In this document: piece by piece, positions 9,740 to 18,607 of the stretch
Numbering within the stretch: the first letter of the stretch is position 1
Layout of the letters: each line of letters opens with the position of its first letter
Assembly (NCBI GenBank): GCA_026391355.1
Contig: JAPLDH010000046.1
Location: 62,001-126,000 of the forward strand
Source: Bacteroidota bacterium
GTDB taxonomy: Bacteria; Bacteroidota; Bacteroidia; Bacteroidales; FEN-979
Direction of reading: 5' to 3'
Length of the DNA: 64,000 nucleotides
Notes under the pieces: generated by a model
Database searches by the model: none
What the model saw: only the letters and a program-made list of their open reading frames with translations
Told to the model about the DNA's origin: nothing
Position numbers and translations under genes: made by a program

Positions 9740-9960
9740 TCCATTTCCCGTCTGCCAGACGGAACTGAATCCGGTCATGCAGGCGGTGTTCCCTCCCCTG
9801 CCAGAACTCGAACAGTTCCGGAACAACACGATACCCGACCCATTTCTCAGGTCGTGATATTTTCTTTCCCTTTTTTTCCTTTATAATATCTGCAAAGGAT
9901 TCTTCAATTGCTAAATCATTTTTCAGATATTTTTTCTTTACAAAAATAAGGAAAATGACT
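9717..9960 (-). pseudogene. pdxH: 3' remnant of pdxH (pyridoxamine 5'-phosphate oxidase)
   Basis: On the minus strand, about 80 codons without a start read [38 protein letters not shown] and IRERLSP, stop at 9717. This is the conserved PNPOx C-terminus, including the FWQG.EHRLHDR segment that contacts FMN and PLP. The N-terminal two thirds (about 130 residues) is absent: upstream sequence is AT-rich and leads into the promoter of the next plus-strand gene. The remnant overlaps the 3' end of the GH2-like gene by 23 bp in convergent orientation. Confidence 0.85.
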
Positions 9961-9979
9961 GTAATTGGAATATAAGTAG

Positions 9980-9987
9980 TACTTTTG
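9980..9987 (+). promoter_or_regulatory. Candidate -7 box of a Bacteroidota sigma-A promoter
   Basis: TACTTTTG matches TAnnTTTG and lies 49 bp before the ATG of the T9SS surface protein. No clear TTTG -33 box is visible at the usual distance, so this is only a candidate. Confidence 0.4.
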
Positions 9988-10036
9988 TATTTATTTAGTC
10001 TAAATTAATTTAGTAATCATTAAATTCAAAAATAAT

Positions 10037-12535
10037 ATGAAAAAGTTTTTCCTTTTATTCAATCTGATCATATTTTTGATTGGATTGAAATCTTCATATG
10101 CACAGAAGTGGTCTTATACAGGAGATGTTGCAACTCCTCTTTTCTATATCGGAACCAATAATCTTCAACCCCTTAATTTCAAGACGAATAGTTTTCAACG
10201 CATGACCATTCGTTCCAATAATGGGTTTGTCGGCATCGGCCTTAATTTCACAACCCCAAACAATCTTTTGGATGTCCGGGGTGGTGACATTGATGTATTG
10301 ACTGCGAACAGGGGTTATATGATCAACAATAAATATGTTTTATGGCACAACAACATAGCAAGAGATATTTTTGTTGGTGAAGGCGCCGGGAGCAGCGCAT
10401 CTCCTGGTAATGTTGATAACACGCTTATCGGGTACAATGCCGGGTTTAGTGGTACTGCACCAACTTTTACCTTTAATACGCTGGTGGGTTCTGAAGCTGG
10501 TTTAAAGACACAGGGAAGCAAAAATACATTTGTAGGATTCAGAGCCGGTTATAATTACAGCAGCCCCGGACAGGTGGTTTCTACTTTTCTTGGTGCTGAG
10601 GCAGGTTATAATGAAGCCCAGGGAGATGAGGATGTTTATGTAGGCTGGAGATCAGGATACAATTCCCTTGGTGCCTATCACAATACTTTTGTTGGTAATA
10701 TCAGTGGTGCAAATAATACCTCCGGATCAAACAATACTTTTATTGGTATTGGCAGTGGTTCAACCAATCAAAAAGGTAGTGGACTGACAACCCTTGGTGC
10801 CGGAGCGAACGTTGGCAGCACTGCCCTTAGCAATGCAGCAGCCATTGGGGCAGGAAGTATTGTAACACAAAACAACCAGATGATCCTTGGAAATTCACAA
10901 CAATTTGTTGGTGTAGGTTTAAGTGGTAACACCACGGGACCACAAAACTGGCTGGAGATTAATACACTGTCGCCAAATCCGGTTCCCGGCTTCTCAGGGT
11001 TAAGGTTCCGTGATCTGACATGTATCTCAACACCGCTGACAAATCCTGGAAAAGGCTTGCTTGGAGTCGATTGTAACGGTGATGTGATCTATGTCACCCC
11101 TCCGACTTTTTCCTCAGGATCCACATTTGGCAACCCTTGCAGTTCTCCACAAATCCCTATGACCTCCAACTGGGAAATCCCAACCAACTCATTCAACTAT
11201 ATGTTCAATGAGCCATTTCGTGGAGGTGTATCCATGGTAGGAATCGGACATATCAATGGAACATGTGCAAACACCATTGGGAAATTTGAAGTGCTCAACA
11301 ATACTTACCCTCATGCCGGGTCATTTGATAATTCGGCTAACATCACTGGCCAGGCGACCATCGGAGTTTTCGGAAATGCAGTCAGTACTGTTGATGAATC
11401 CATAGGGGTAAAAGGTGTTTCTCTTGGTGCCGCTTTGAGTGGGTTCAGTGAAGCTTCAGGGGTTCATGGAGAATCAATGATGCCGTCCGGTACCGCAATA
11501 AACAATGGAATCAGGGGTTATGCCCAGGATGCAGCGACTGAAAGCCGGGGAGGGTATTTCCTCGTGCACAATTCTGCCTCACCTTATAATTTCGGAGTAA
11601 AATCCATTGTTACCCAGAATCCAGGAACAGCAGGTATTTTAGAAAACTATGGCGGATATTTTGAAGCATGGTATGCTACCGGAAAGACTTTTGGGGTTGT
11701 AGGATCAATTACCAATCCTGGTGCTGGTATAAGTGCATTACCCACAGGAACCAACATTGGTGTTTATGGATATAACCCTTCAGTGACTCCGACCCCTCCT
11801 TTTCCAACCAACTCATGGGCAGGTTATTTCGACGGTGATGTTAACATTAATGGTTATGGATGGCTGAGCTTATCAACTTTAATATCTTCTGATCGCCGCT
11901 TCAAGAAGGATATCCAGCCTATCAGTAACGTTCTCGATAAGATCAATCACATCAATGGTTACTCCTATTTACTTGATAAAGAACAATTCAAACAGAAAAG
12001 ATTCGATTCTGAAAGGCATCTCGGTCTGATAGCACAGGAAGTAAAGGAAGTATTTCCCGAACTGGTGAAACAAGATGCACAGGGATTTTACGGTGTGAGC
12101 TATGACGGAATGGTTCCCGTTCTCCTGGAAGCCATAAAGGCACAACAAAAGACCATCAATGAGCTTTCAGAAAAACTTGATCGTATCAATCAGGCGCTTG
12201 GATTGAAAGACCAGCCAAGTGCTACCGGTAACAATAACCTGAATACTCTCCAGGTAACATTGTCAGATAAAGATGCCATCATATTGAATCAGAATGTTCC
12301 AAATCCATTTGCAGAGCATACAGTCATCACCTTCAATATTCCTGAAGGTTGCAATACAGCGGTAATCAATTTTTATGATAATATTGGAAAGATGATCAAA
12401 TCAGTAAAAATTGACACCCGTGGAAATGGTCTTCTTAATGTCTTCGGAGATGACCTTTCAAGTGGAATCTATATCTATTCCCTTATTATTGATGGAAGGT
12501 CAGTGGAGACAAAAAAGATGATTAAAAGTAAGTAA
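10037..12535 (+). CDS. T9SS surface protein with head repeats and S74 intramolecular chaperone domain
   Basis: 832 aa, with a signal peptide about 1-22 (ending SSYAQ). Residues about 100-300 contain short repeats of the trimeric-adhesin/tail-spike head type (NTFVGFRAGYNYSS, NTFVGNISGANNTSGSNNTF). A variable beta-rich region follows. Residues about 616-715 are a peptidase S74 domain (SSDRRFKKDIQPI, LGLIAQEVKEVFPELV), which in phage tail spikes aids trimer folding and cleaves itself. A short coiled coil follows. Residues about 750-832 are a type A T9SS sorting domain (NVPNPFAEHTVITFNIP to GRSVETKKMIKSK). It is expected to be a trimeric fibre carried to the surface by T9SS; the ligand is unknown. 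A -7 box lies upstream and a terminator downstream, so it is probably a single-gene unit. Confidence 0.85.
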   Translation: MKKFFLLFNLIIFLIGLKSSYAQKWSYTGDVATPLFYIGTNNLQPLNFKTNSFQRMTIRSNNGFVGIGLNFTTPNNLLDVRGGDIDVLTANRGYMINNKYVLWHNNIARDIFVGEGAGSSASPGNVDNTLIGYNAGFSGTAPTFTFNTLVGSEAGLKTQGSKNTFVGFRAGYNYSSPGQVVSTFLGAEAGYNEAQGDEDVYVGWRSGYNSLGAYHNTFVGNISGANNTSGSNNTFIGIGSGSTNQKGSGLTTLGAGANVGSTALSNAAAIGAGSIVTQNNQMILGNSQQFVGVGLSGNTTGPQNWLEINTLSPNPVPGFSGLRFRDLTCISTPLTNPGKGLLGVDCNGDVIYVTPPTFSSGSTFGNPCSSPQIPMTSNWEIPTNSFNYMFNEPFRGGVSMVGIGHINGTCANTIGKFEVLNNTYPHAGSFDNSANITGQATIGVFGNAVSTVDESIGVKGVSLGAALSGFSEASGVHGESMMPSGTAINNGIRGYAQDAATESRGGYFLVHNSASPYNFGVKSIVTQNPGTAGILENYGGYFEAWYATGKTFGVVGSITNPGAGISALPTGTNIGVYGYNPSVTPTPPFPTNSWAGYFDGDVNINGYGWLSLSTLISSDRRFKKDIQPISNVLDKINHINGYSYLLDKEQFKQKRFDSERHLGLIAQEVKEVFPELVKQDAQGFYGVSYDGMVPVLLEAIKAQQKTINELSEKLDRINQALGLKDQPSATGNNNLNTLQVTLSDKDAIILNQNVPNPFAEHTVITFNIPEGCNTAVINFYDNIGKMIKSVKIDTRGNGLLNVFGDDLSSGIYIYSLIIDGRSVETKKMIKSK

Positions 12536-12585
12536 ATCAACTAAAAAACCTGGAAGATTATTTACACTTCCTGATTATCATTAAA

Positions 12586-12619
12586 AAAAACCGTTCCCTT
12601 AACAGGGGCGGTTTTTTTT
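12586..12619 (+). terminator. Rho-independent terminator after the surface-protein gene
   Basis: An imperfect GC stem (CCGTTCCC with GGGGCGG, loop TTAACA) is followed by eight T. It lies 50 bp after the stop at 12535. Confidence 0.7.
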
Positions 12620-12651
12620 GTAACTTTACGAAAAATTTAAGAATTCACTCT

Positions 12652-13149
12652 ATGTCAAATAAAGTCAAAAAAAGCGAATTAGCGGATTTTAAGGAGCATC
12701 CGGAAAATGCAAAAGAGTATTCTACAGGTGAAATTACAGTTTTTTGGAGATCTGAATTATGTATTCATTCTGCGAATTGTATTATGGGATTACCGGGGGT
12801 ATTCAATACCAGGAAACGTCCGTGGATCAATATCAACGGGGGTTCGACTGCGGAAATTATTGATGCTGTGAATACTTGTCCCTCCCGTGCCCTGCTTTAC
12901 CTTAAAAGTCCCAAATATAAACTTGCGAAAAATAGAAAGCATTCAAAAAAAACCATTTCTAAACTTACACATATTAGCCTTTTGGCTGATGGACCTTATC
13001 TGGTCTCGGGTAGTTTTATTATCCGTGATACCAACAAGAAAAAAGTGAAGGCTTCAACTGACACAGTCGCTCTTTGCAGTTGCGGGAAATCAAGGAACAA
13101 GCCTTTCTGCGATGCAACGCATCTGAAAGAAGTTCTTCACAAGGATTGA
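12652..13149 (+). CDS. Divergent 4Fe-4S mono-cluster plus CDGSH iron-sulfur protein
   Basis: 165 aa, cytoplasmic, no signal peptide. Residues about 24-90 form a Fer4_19-type ferredoxin domain with spaced cysteines in ELCIHSANC and VNTCPSRALLY. After a basic linker, residues about 110-160 form a CDGSH domain (SGSFIIRD, then ALCSCGKSRNKPFCDATH) with the C-x-C-x9-C-x3-H set that ligates a 2Fe-2S cluster. This two-domain arrangement is common in Bacteroidota and is probably a small electron-transfer or redox-sensing protein; partners are unknown. It stands alone between a terminator and the transhydrogenase operon. Confidence 0.85.
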   Translation: MSNKVKKSELADFKEHPENAKEYSTGEITVFWRSELCIHSANCIMGLPGVFNTRKRPWININGGSTAEIIDAVNTCPSRALLYLKSPKYKLAKNRKHSKKTISKLTHISLLADGPYLVSGSFIIRDTNKKKVKASTDTVALCSCGKSRNKPFCDATHLKEVLHKD

Positions 13150-13167
13150 AAAAAATACCCACACATT

Positions 13168-13222
13168 AATGAGGCTGTCTAAAAAGCATAAAACCTTTCT
13201 TCTGAGACAGACCCGAAGGGGG
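13168..13222. repeat. Imperfect stem-loop before the pnt operon
   Basis: GGCTGTCT is followed about 25 bp later by AGACAGACC, leaving a short near-palindrome in the 105-bp gap before pntAA. It could be a leader hairpin, a terminator-like structure for the previous gene, or a scrap of a mobile-element end. No function can be assigned. Confidence 0.3.
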
Positions 13223-13254
13223 TGGGTATATTATGATAATTCAAATCTTGATTT

Positions 13255-14385
13255 ATGACTATTGGTTTATTAAAGGAATCCGGAATTGAAAAACGAGTGG
13301 CTTTATTACCGGATGCAGTTGCTACACTGGTTAAAATGAATGTATCCGTTCTTGTGGAGAACAATGCCGGAAAGGAAGCTTTCGCAGAAGATCCGGAATA
13401 TGAAAAAACAGGCGCAAAGATTGCCCGGAAAGCTGAGATCATCGAAGGTTCTGATCTTATTATTAAAATCAATCCGCCCACTGAAGATGAACTATCGAAA
13501 TTAAAACCTGCCCAGTGTTTCCTTTGTGTATTTAATCCCATGATGAATTCCACTCTGGTCAAACAATTTGCTGAGCAAAATATCACATCCTTCAGTCTGG
13601 ACATTATTCCAAGGACCAGCCGTGCACAGGCAATGGACATTCTGTCGTCCATGGCTACGGTAAATGGATATAAAGCAGTTTTGACCGCTGCCAATTCACT
13701 TCCCAAATTCTTTCCAATGTTCATGACTGCTGCAGGTACCATAACTCCTGCAAAAGTCTTGATCCTGGGAGCCGGTGTTGCAGGACTTCAGGCAGTTGCC
13801 ACCTCCCGGAAACTGGGAGCCGTGGTGGAGGTATTCGATGTAAGGGCGGCAGTGAAGGAAGAGGTGGTCGGACTCGGAGCAAAGTTTGTGGATGTGGAAG
13901 GAGCCCTGGATGATAAAGCCGCAGGAGGTTATGCAGTTGAACAAACAGAAGAATATAAAAAGCGGCAGGATGCTGCCGTGCAGGAGCATGCCGTAAAATC
14001 AGATGTAGTAATCTGTACTGCCCAGATACCCGGTAGAAAGGCTCCCCTGCTTTTGAAGAAAGATACCGTTGAGAACATGAAACCCGGATCGGTGATCATT
14101 GACCTTGCTGCATCTTCCGGAGGAAACTGTGAGTTGACAAAAAACGGAGAAACGATTGTTGTCAATGGAATCAAAATCATCGGGAACTCCTTTTTTGCCG
14201 TAGATATGCCGTCTGATGCAAGTAAATTATTTGGTAAAAATGTGTTGAATTTTCTCAAGTTGATGATCTCACCTTCAGGAGATTTCAATCTGAACTTTGG
14301 GGATGATATTGTTAAAGGAACCTGTGTAACCCATCAGAAGGAGATTATTAACGAGAGGGTTAATGCGAGCATAAATAACCAATAA
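13255..14385 (+). CDS. pntAA: NAD(P) transhydrogenase, subunit alpha part 1 (NAD-binding domain I)
   Basis: 376 aa. Domain I of the proton-translocating transhydrogenase, which transfers hydride between NADH and NADP+ and is coupled to proton entry. The N-terminus (TIGLLKESGIEKRVALLPD) is the AlaDh/PNT fold. The Rossmann fingerprint GAGVAGLQAVATSRKLGA starts at about residue 171, and the mobile RQD loop is seen in EYKKRQDAAVQEH. The protein ends before any membrane segment, so this is the split form in which alpha-2 is a separate gene 10 bp downstream. Three genes run together (pntAA-pntAB-pntB) before a bidirectional terminator. Confidence 0.95.
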   Translation: MTIGLLKESGIEKRVALLPDAVATLVKMNVSVLVENNAGKEAFAEDPEYEKTGAKIARKAEIIEGSDLIIKINPPTEDELSKLKPAQCFLCVFNPMMNSTLVKQFAEQNITSFSLDIIPRTSRAQAMDILSSMATVNGYKAVLTAANSLPKFFPMFMTAAGTITPAKVLILGAGVAGLQAVATSRKLGAVVEVFDVRAAVKEEVVGLGAKFVDVEGALDDKAAGGYAVEQTEEYKKRQDAAVQEHAVKSDVVICTAQIPGRKAPLLLKKDTVENMKPGSVIIDLAASSGGNCELTKNGETIVVNGIKIIGNSFFAVDMPSDASKLFGKNVLNFLKLMISPSGDFNLNFGDDIVKGTCVTHQKEIINERVNASINNQ

Positions 14386-14395
14386 AATATATTTT

Positions 14396-14707
14396 ATGAA
14401 TGAGGTCTTGAAATTTTTCCTGGAAAACAGGGAAGCGATATTTATCATCATCCTGTCAGTTTTTCTCGGGATTGAAGTGATTTCCCATGTGCCTTCGGTT
14501 TTGCACACTCCGTTGATGTCGGGTGCAAATGCAATTCATGGGGTAGTGATCATTGGAGCTATCATTGTGATGGGACATGCCCACGATATCCTTCCCATGG
14601 TGCTTGGATTTGTTGCAGTGGTGCTGGGTACCTTAAATGTTGTTGGCGGATTCGTTGTCACCGACCGGATGCTTGAAATGTTCAGGAAGAAAAAAACTAA
14701 AAAATAG
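14396..14707 (+). CDS. pntAB: NAD(P) transhydrogenase, subunit alpha part 2 (membrane)
   Basis: 103 aa with three hydrophobic segments (about 8-24, 43-62, 66-90), the membrane part of subunit alpha. The conserved stretch EVISHVPSVLHTPLMSGANA matches the first alpha-2 loop and helix. It lies 10 bp after pntAA and 8 bp before pntB, so the three are co-translated and would form the integral-membrane proton channel together with PntB. Confidence 0.93.
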   Translation: MNEVLKFFLENREAIFIIILSVFLGIEVISHVPSVLHTPLMSGANAIHGVVIIGAIIVMGHAHDILPMVLGFVAVVLGTLNVVGGFVVTDRMLEMFRKKKTKK

Positions 14708-14715
14708 CCCATCAT

Positions 14716-16146
14716 ATGGAAGAAATTTTCACTCCCCAGATAAGTACACTTGAGATTTCATATATCCTTGCCTCTGTTCTTTTCATTCTCGGGTTAAAGA
14801 AGCTGAGTCATCCGGATACCGCAAGGAACGGGAATTTATGGGCTGCAGCAGGAATGTTGCTGGCCATTCTCTGTACCATCCTTTTTCATAAAAAAGAGGA
14901 TCAGAATATTGGTAACATTCCCTGGATATTGGCCGCACTGGCAATCGGAACTGCCATAGGATGGATCGCTGCAAGAAAGGTTAAAATGACCGCCATGCCC
15001 CAGATGGTTTCCATGTTTAACGGGATGGGTGGGGCTTGTGCTGCACTGATCTCAATGATGGAATTTCCAAGGATGCAAACCGCCATCGCAGGGCATGCAT
15101 CCAACATGCTTAACGGAGAAGCGCTTGCCATCCTGCTTGGATTAACCATCGGCGGTGTTTCGTTTGCAGGCAGCATGATTGCTTTTGGAAAGCTTGACGA
15201 GCGGATTGGAGATATCAAGAGTCCTGTTCTCCGGTATATCAATTTAATGTTTCTGTTTGTTTTATTAGCCTTTATGGTGTTTATCATGTTCAAGGTGCCG
15301 GTAGCCAATGAAAACTGGATGATTTATGTCCTTGGAGGTCTTGCACTCATCTATGGTGTAACATTCGTGATGCCCATAGGGGGCGCAGATATGCCTGTTG
15401 TTATTTCCTTACTGAACTCATTCACCGGAGTGGCTGCTGCCTGTGGAGGATTTCTTTATCACAACCAGGCAATGCTTACAGGTGGGATACTTGTGGGATC
15501 GTCAGGAACTATTCTCACGATCTTAATGTGCAAGGCTATGAATCGTTCCCTGCTGAATGTGATCATTGGCGCTTTTGGTGGAAGTTCCGCTGCTTCAATA
15601 CAATCGGGCGACAAAACCGTGAAGGAGATCACATTGAGTGATGCCGCCGTTTTACTGAGCTATTCCCAGAAAGTGTTGATCGTTCCGGGATATGGATTGG
15701 CAGTTGCGCAGGCCCAGCATCTTTGCCATGAGATGGATGTTTTGTTGACATCAAAAAATGTTGAAGTAAAATATGGAATACATCCTGTTGCCGGACGCAT
15801 GCCGGGTCATATGAATGTTTTGCTTGCAGAAGCGGATGTTCCCTATGAAAAGCTGCTGGAAATGGAAGAAGCGAACAATGAGATGCAGAATACTGATGTA
15901 GTGATCGTAATTGGCGCAAATGACGTAGTCAACCCGGCTGCGGAGGATGATCCTTCCAGCCCTATTGCAGGAATGCCGGTGATCAGGGTATGGGAGGCAA
16001 AGAATGTGATTGTGATGAAACGAAGCATGGCAAAAGGATATGCTGCAATCGACAATATGCTGTTCTTTCATCCAAGAACAAGAATGCTTTTCGGAGATGC
16101 AAAAGCCTCCATGCAGAAGCTTATCGCAGAAATTAAAAACCTGTAA
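14716..16146 (+). CDS. pntB: NAD(P) transhydrogenase, subunit beta
   Basis: 476 aa. The N-terminal half has about nine membrane helices (for example GGACAALISMMEF and GADMPVVISLLNSFTGVAAA, conserved in PntB). The C-terminal half is the NADP-binding domain III, starting near residue 320 with VPGYGLAVAQAQH, then KYGIHPVAGRMPGHMNVLLAEA and VIVIGANDVVNPAA. The length fits the family (about 460-480). It is last in the pnt operon and is followed by a strong hairpin with T and A tracts. Confidence 0.95.
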   Translation: MEEIFTPQISTLEISYILASVLFILGLKKLSHPDTARNGNLWAAAGMLLAILCTILFHKKEDQNIGNIPWILAALAIGTAIGWIAARKVKMTAMPQMVSMFNGMGGACAALISMMEFPRMQTAIAGHASNMLNGEALAILLGLTIGGVSFAGSMIAFGKLDERIGDIKSPVLRYINLMFLFVLLAFMVFIMFKVPVANENWMIYVLGGLALIYGVTFVMPIGGADMPVVISLLNSFTGVAAACGGFLYHNQAMLTGGILVGSSGTILTILMCKAMNRSLLNVIIGAFGGSSAASIQSGDKTVKEITLSDAAVLLSYSQKVLIVPGYGLAVAQAQHLCHEMDVLLTSKNVEVKYGIHPVAGRMPGHMNVLLAEADVPYEKLLEMEEANNEMQNTDVVIVIGANDVVNPAAEDDPSSPIAGMPVIRVWEAKNVIVMKRSMAKGYAAIDNMLFFHPRTRMLFGDAKASMQKLIAEIKNL

Positions 16147-16179
16147 AACTGATCACAGATAAATAATATTAATGATTGA

Positions 16180-16217
16180 AAAAGAAAAAGCCCCGCAGTT
16201 GCAGGGCTTTTTCTTTT
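16180..16217. terminator. Bidirectional terminator between pntB and the lipoprotein pair
   Basis: A 14-bp perfect stem (AAAAGAAAAAGCCC with GGGCTTTTTCTTTT) encloses an inner GCA/TGC pairing. It lies between convergent genes with T runs on either strand. Confidence 0.85.
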
Positions 16218-16232
16218 ATTTACAAGTGAAGG

Positions 16233-16547
16233 TTATTTTGGACCTTTCTTTGTGTGTTTTACAGGCTTTGGAGCAACCTTTTTAGGTGGTTTAGGTGCCT
16301 TTGGCGGTTTAATCAGGTGCTTCTTAATAGAATCTGCGTGAGCAATGGAATCCATTTTTCTCTTTTCTTCCTGAACTTTTGCAATAGAGTCAGCAATTCT
16401 TTTCTGCTCCATCTGAACTTTTGTGATTGAATCGGCTACTCTTGTTGAGTCAGCAATTCTTTTGGCTTCTTTTTCTTTTGCGCTTGGGCCGCATGAGTAC
16501 ATCACGACAACTGCTCCAGCTAATAATAATGTTGCAAGTTTTTTCAT
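16233..16547 (-). CDS. Small coiled-coil lipoprotein, copy 2 of a tandem pair
   Basis: 104 aa. The signal ends with the lipobox VVMYSC (Cys19), then GPSAKEKE. Residues about 25-80 are repeats of a DSI/ADSI...KVQ..Q.RIADSI pattern, probably a coiled coil, followed by a Pro/Lys-rich tail (PPKAPKPPKKVAPKPVKH) that could contact peptidoglycan or another polyanion. It is a paralogue of 16623-16925, with the same lipobox context and repeats but a different tail. The family is not recognised; an envelope structural role is inference. Confidence 0.7.
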   Translation of the reverse strand: MKKLATLLLAGAVVVMYSCGPSAKEKEAKRIADSTRVADSITKVQMEQKRIADSIAKVQEEKRKMDSIAHADSIKKHLIKPPKAPKPPKKVAPKPVKHTKKGPK

Positions 16548-16622
16548 TGTTTATTGATTTTAATTAAAGGTTAATTGTTAAGTTGATTGGTTTGTTTATT
16601 TTCTGATAATAGAAGTAAGTCT

Positions 16623-16925
16623 TTATTTTTTCTTTTTGGCTTCTTTTTTCTTTGTTTCCGGTTTCATCATTTCTGCCTTTTTTGGTTTGAAAAGGCGTTT
16701 CTTAATTGAATCCTGATGAGCAATCGAGTCGGCCATCTTCTTTGCTTCCTGGGCTTTGGTAATTGAATCAGCAATCCGTCGCTGCTCTCCCTGAACCAAT
16801 GTAATCGAATCTGCAACCCTGATAGAATCCTGAATCCTTTTTTCTTCCTTTTCCTTCGCGCTTGGTCCGCAGGCATATATGAAGCCAACAACTCCTGCTA
16901 ATAACAATGCGATAGGCTTTTTCAT
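16623..16925 (-). CDS. Small coiled-coil lipoprotein, copy 1 of a tandem pair
   Basis: 100 aa: MKKPIALLLAGVVGF then the lipobox FIYAC (Cys19) and GPSAKEKEEKRI, which nearly repeats its downstream neighbour. The central ADSI-type repeats and a very Lys-rich C-terminus (KKEAKKKK) suggest a charged coiled coil anchored in a membrane. The two genes are separated by 75 bp on the same strand and arose by tandem duplication. Function unknown. Confidence 0.7.
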   Translation of the reverse strand: MKKPIALLLAGVVGFIYACGPSAKEKEEKRIQDSIRVADSITLVQGEQRRIADSITKAQEAKKMADSIAHQDSIKKRLFKPKKAEMMKPETKKKEAKKKK

Positions 16926-17193
16926 TTTGATAGATCGATGTTCAAATTCTGATGCAAAGGTAATTGAGTTAAATCATGTTTTCCAAATTTTTTGCCTACT
17001 ATTTTTTAACATTTTTTAACATTTCAAATAAAGTACTGATGTCCAATTGATTAAAAAGTGATTTTTTTTAACATTTTTTAACGGTTGAGGATCAAATCCT
17101 CATAAAAAATCCCCAAAATCCATTTCCCCCCTTAAATCTCTTAGTTTTATTGTAATTTTGAGTCACAAATATTCATCATTTATTGCTGCTTCT
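16926..17193. other. AT-rich divergent intergenic region
   Basis: The gap between the lipoprotein pair and rarA has no gene. It contains the repeated word TTTTTTAACATTT (twice near 16999-17025 and again near 17065-17085), probably part of divergent promoter regions. I see no clear TAnnTTTG box placed for rarA. Confidence 0.5.
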
Positions 17194-17228
17194 TTCATAA
17201 TTCATAATTCATAATTCATAATTCATAA
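17194..17228. repeat. Heptamer array: five perfect TTCATAA copies
   Basis: Five contiguous 7-bp copies end 9 bp before the rarA ATG, occupying the leader where a ribosome-binding site would be. This is one of about a dozen 7-bp-period arrays in the window. The reverse complement TTATGAA recurs at 42055-42089. Confidence 0.95.
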
Positions 17229-17237
17229 TTCAATTTT

Positions 17238-18506
17238 ATGCTGGTTCCCCTTGCTGAGCAGCTTCGTCCTTCCGACCTGAATGATTATATCGGGCAGGAA
17301 CATCTTGTCGGAAAGGATGCAATTCTACGGAAGGCCATTGAGTCGGGAAATGTTCCTTCCATGATCCTGTGGGGGCCTCCGGGAGTTGGAAAAACAACCC
17401 TGGCTTATATCATCTCAAAACAGTTAAAACGCGGTTTCTATACATTAAGTGCGGTAAGTTCAGGGGTGAAGGAGGTGCGTGAAGTAATCTCCAAAGCCAC
17501 TGAAAGCGGTGACAGTCCCTTTCTCTTCATTGACGAAATCCATCGTTTCAGCAAATCCCAGCAGGATGCCCTTCTGGGAGCCGTGGAAAAAGGAACGGTC
17601 ACCTTCATTGGCGCCACAACAGAAAATCCTTCATTCGAAGTGATCTCCCCCCTTCTTTCCAGGTGTCAGATCTATATCCTGAAGCCACTTGAAGAAGAAC
17701 ACCTGATGAAACTCATGTTGCTTGGCAAAGAGAGCCTTGAGAAGCAATATGAGGTTAAGATTGATATTCAGGAACCGGAAGGATTGCTCAGGATCTCCGG
17801 CGGTGATGCACGGAAGCTTTTCAATGCCATTGAACTGATTGTTACAACCGAAATGAAAACCGGTAAAAACATCGTCATTACCAATAAAAAGACAATCGGT
17901 ATTATCCAGCAAAACCTGGCATTTTATGACAAGAAAGGAGAGATGCATTACGATGTCGTTTCTGCTTTTATTAAATCGTTGCGGGGAAGCGATCCGAATG
18001 CTGCTGTATACTGGCTTGCCAGGATGGTGGATGCAGGGGAAGATCCCAAATTCATTGCACGCAGAATGCTCATTCTTGCTTCGGAGGATATCGGGAATGC
18101 CAACCCGAATGCACTTCTTCTTGCCAATGCCTGTTTCCAGGCAATTGATGTGATCGGCTATCCCGAATGTGAGCTTATCCTCTCACAAACTGCAATCTAT
18201 CTTGCATGTTCTGTTAAAAGCAATGCATCGTACCTTGCCATCAGAAAAGCACACCGGGCTTTTAAAGATCATGGTGACCAGCCTGTACCCCTTCATATCA
18301 GGAATGCCCCTACAAAACTGATGAAGAATATAGGGTATGGAAAGGATTATAAATATGCTCATGATTATGAAAAAAATTTCATCGAACAGGAGTTTCTTCC
18401 GGAAAAGTTGACCAATTCGACTTTTTATGACCCCCAGGATAATGCAAGGGAGAATGAACTCAGGTTAAGATTGAAATCGTTGTGGAAGAAGAAGTATGGA
18501 TATTAG
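17238..18506 (+). CDS. rarA: Replication-associated recombination protein A (AAA+ ATPase)
   Basis: 422 aa (MgsA/RarA/WRNIP1 family), which acts at stalled forks. The N-terminus [22 protein letters not shown] is characteristic. Walker A is [12 protein letters not shown] (about 45-56), Walker [10 protein letters not shown] (about 95), and sensor 1 is in [13 protein letters not shown]. The C-terminal tetramerisation domain carries [20 protein letters not shown] and [11 protein letters not shown]. Length is normal. The ATG is preceded by a TTCATAA array and the stop is followed 4 bp later by an AAGTCGT array, so both ends are flanked by heptamer repeats. Confidence 0.95.
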   Translation: MLVPLAEQLRPSDLNDYIGQEHLVGKDAILRKAIESGNVPSMILWGPPGVGKTTLAYIISKQLKRGFYTLSAVSSGVKEVREVISKATESGDSPFLFIDEIHRFSKSQQDALLGAVEKGTVTFIGATTENPSFEVISPLLSRCQIYILKPLEEEHLMKLMLLGKESLEKQYEVKIDIQEPEGLLRISGGDARKLFNAIELIVTTEMKTGKNIVITNKKTIGIIQQNLAFYDKKGEMHYDVVSAFIKSLRGSDPNAAVYWLARMVDAGEDPKFIARRMLILASEDIGNANPNALLLANACFQAIDVIGYPECELILSQTAIYLACSVKSNASYLAIRKAHRAFKDHGDQPVPLHIRNAPTKLMKNIGYGKDYKYAHDYEKNFIEQEFLPEKLTNSTFYDPQDNARENELRLRLKSLWKKKYGY

Positions 18507-18510
18507 TGAT

Positions 18511-18552
18511 AAGTTGTAAGTCGTAAGTCGTAAGTCATAAGTCAAAAGTAAC
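18511..18552. repeat. Heptamer array, AAGTCGT type, six units
   Basis: Units AAGTTGT, AAGTCGT, AAGTCGT, AAGTCAT, AAGTCAA, AAGTAAC follow the rarA stop directly. Strict 7-bp period, with drift mainly in the last two or three bases of the unit. Confidence 0.9.
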
Positions 18553-18607
18553 TAGTTACGAATCACTGATTTATCAGTATTTAAAAAATATATTAATATC
18601 AAGAGTT

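Noticed and set aside
9323-9829. Minus-strand 168-codon frame across the GH2-like gene end
   Set aside because: It is in a different frame from the recognisable pdxH remnant and has no family resemblance.
10315-10521. Minus-strand open frame opposite the T9SS surface protein
   Set aside because: It lies wholly within a well-supported gene on the other strand, with no recognisable motif; a shadow frame of a repeat-rich sequence.
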